Assembly: GCA_028023455.1 (NCBI GenBank)
Contig: JAQFVV010012510.1
Location: 3,141,420 to 3,205,419, forward strand
Origin: Epiperipatus broadwayi
Lineage: Eukaryota; Onychophora; Udeonychophora; Euonychophora; Peripatidae
Length of the DNA: 64,000 nt
Direction: 5' to 3'
In this document: in pieces, positions 63,665 to 64,000 of the stretch
How positions within the stretch are numbered: the stretch's first letter is position 1
Layout of the letters: each line of letters opens with the position of its first letter
Notes under the pieces: generated by a model
Told to the model about the DNA's origin: nothing
Database searches by the model: none
What the model saw: only the letters and a program-made list of their open reading frames with translations
Position numbers and translations under genes: made by a program

Positions 63665-64000
63665 GTACTGTAAATAAAATAGCTTTAGCAGATAGTATAT
63701 ATTTTTATTGTTAAGTAAAAGAGTATTTCTGAATATTGTTAGTATGCTACATAAATCCTTTTGTCAATCTAAAAATACTAAGCTCTGAATCAAATAAAAT
63801 TTAATAATAGATCAAAATGGGTACTAGTACAATCCCCTCCACCATCAAAAAACAAAGTGTTTGTTTATTCAAAATCAAACAAACACCCTTTCCACCAAAA
63901 ACAAAGTGTTTGTTATTCAAAAGCAAACCAACTCCCTTTCCACCATCTAAAAATAAAGACTTTTCCATAGCATAAATGTTAAAAAAAATAAAAGTATATC
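63665..64000. other. Intron 8, start, with tandem repeat
   Basis: Intronic; contains the repeat at 63835-63965 and no exon. Confidence 0.6.
63835..63965. repeat. Short tandem repeat, about 60-bp unit
   Basis: Two full units and a partial one: CCCTCCACCATC...AACAAAGTGTTTGTTTATTC, CCCTTTCCACCAAAAACAAA...GTGTTTGTTATTC, CCCTTTCCACCATC...AAATAAAGAC. Confidence 0.8.

Noticed and set aside
63835-63965. CRISPR array
   Set aside because: Only two to three adjacent degenerate units without spacers in a eukaryotic intron; an ordinary tandem repeat.

Overview
This is an AT-rich (well under one third G+C by eye) animal nuclear window, most likely from an invertebrate; the sequence does not fix the phylum. 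It has no bacterial-type gene layout. The one cellular gene is the 5' part of a urocanate hydratase gene (UROC1/hutU type) on the + strand, in eight small phase-consistent exons (5927-6049, 34475-34605, 34673-34826, 38582-38710, 39082-39143, 49394-49460, 53855-53911, 63578-63664). They encode about 270 residues, roughly 40% of a protein usually near 670 residues. The gene runs off the right edge. Every internal junction is GT/AG. Introns reach 28 kb, and nearly everything else is intronic or upstream repeat DNA.

Intron 1 (6050-34474) is a graveyard of retroelements. It holds a LINE endonuclease remnant (7.0-7.6 kb), foldback repeats (8.2-10 kb), a hammerhead-bearing inverted repeat (11.2-11.7 kb), and Penelope-like (PLE) remnants with GIY-YIG endonuclease motifs (14.4-16.8, 21.9-22.8 and 33.2-34.4 kb). 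It also holds a 10.4-kb LTR retrotransposon (22778-33225) inserted into one of those PLE copies. That element has two 3214-bp LTRs, a Lys-type primer binding site, a polypurine tract and one 787-codon ORF. The ORF is coiled-coil rich and gag-like, and is followed by about 13 repeats and a frameshifted integrase C-terminal remnant. No protease, RT or RNase H is visible, so it looks like a large non-autonomous (LARD-like) element.

The later introns hold a truncated RTE-like LINE (34.9-36.0 kb), a second RTE 3' fragment and a degenerate LINE RT (51-52.7 kb), five tRNA-derived SINE-like copies, several inverted-repeat elements, a hAT-like non-autonomous element (57.1-58.2 kb), and a (TTC)n tract of about 460 bp starting inside the donor region of exon 6.

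The most interesting signal is a dispersed repeat carrying a type I hammerhead ribozyme, found at six loci, three of them as inverted pairs (foldback elements). At 53022-53080 (- strand) every core and helix position I can check is compatible with an active fold. A second, less certain class of hammerhead-like motifs occurs at five other places. The repeat resembles in design the schistosome SINE-like hammerhead satellites, because a B-box-like motif sits at its end, but its foldback arrangement is not one I recognise.
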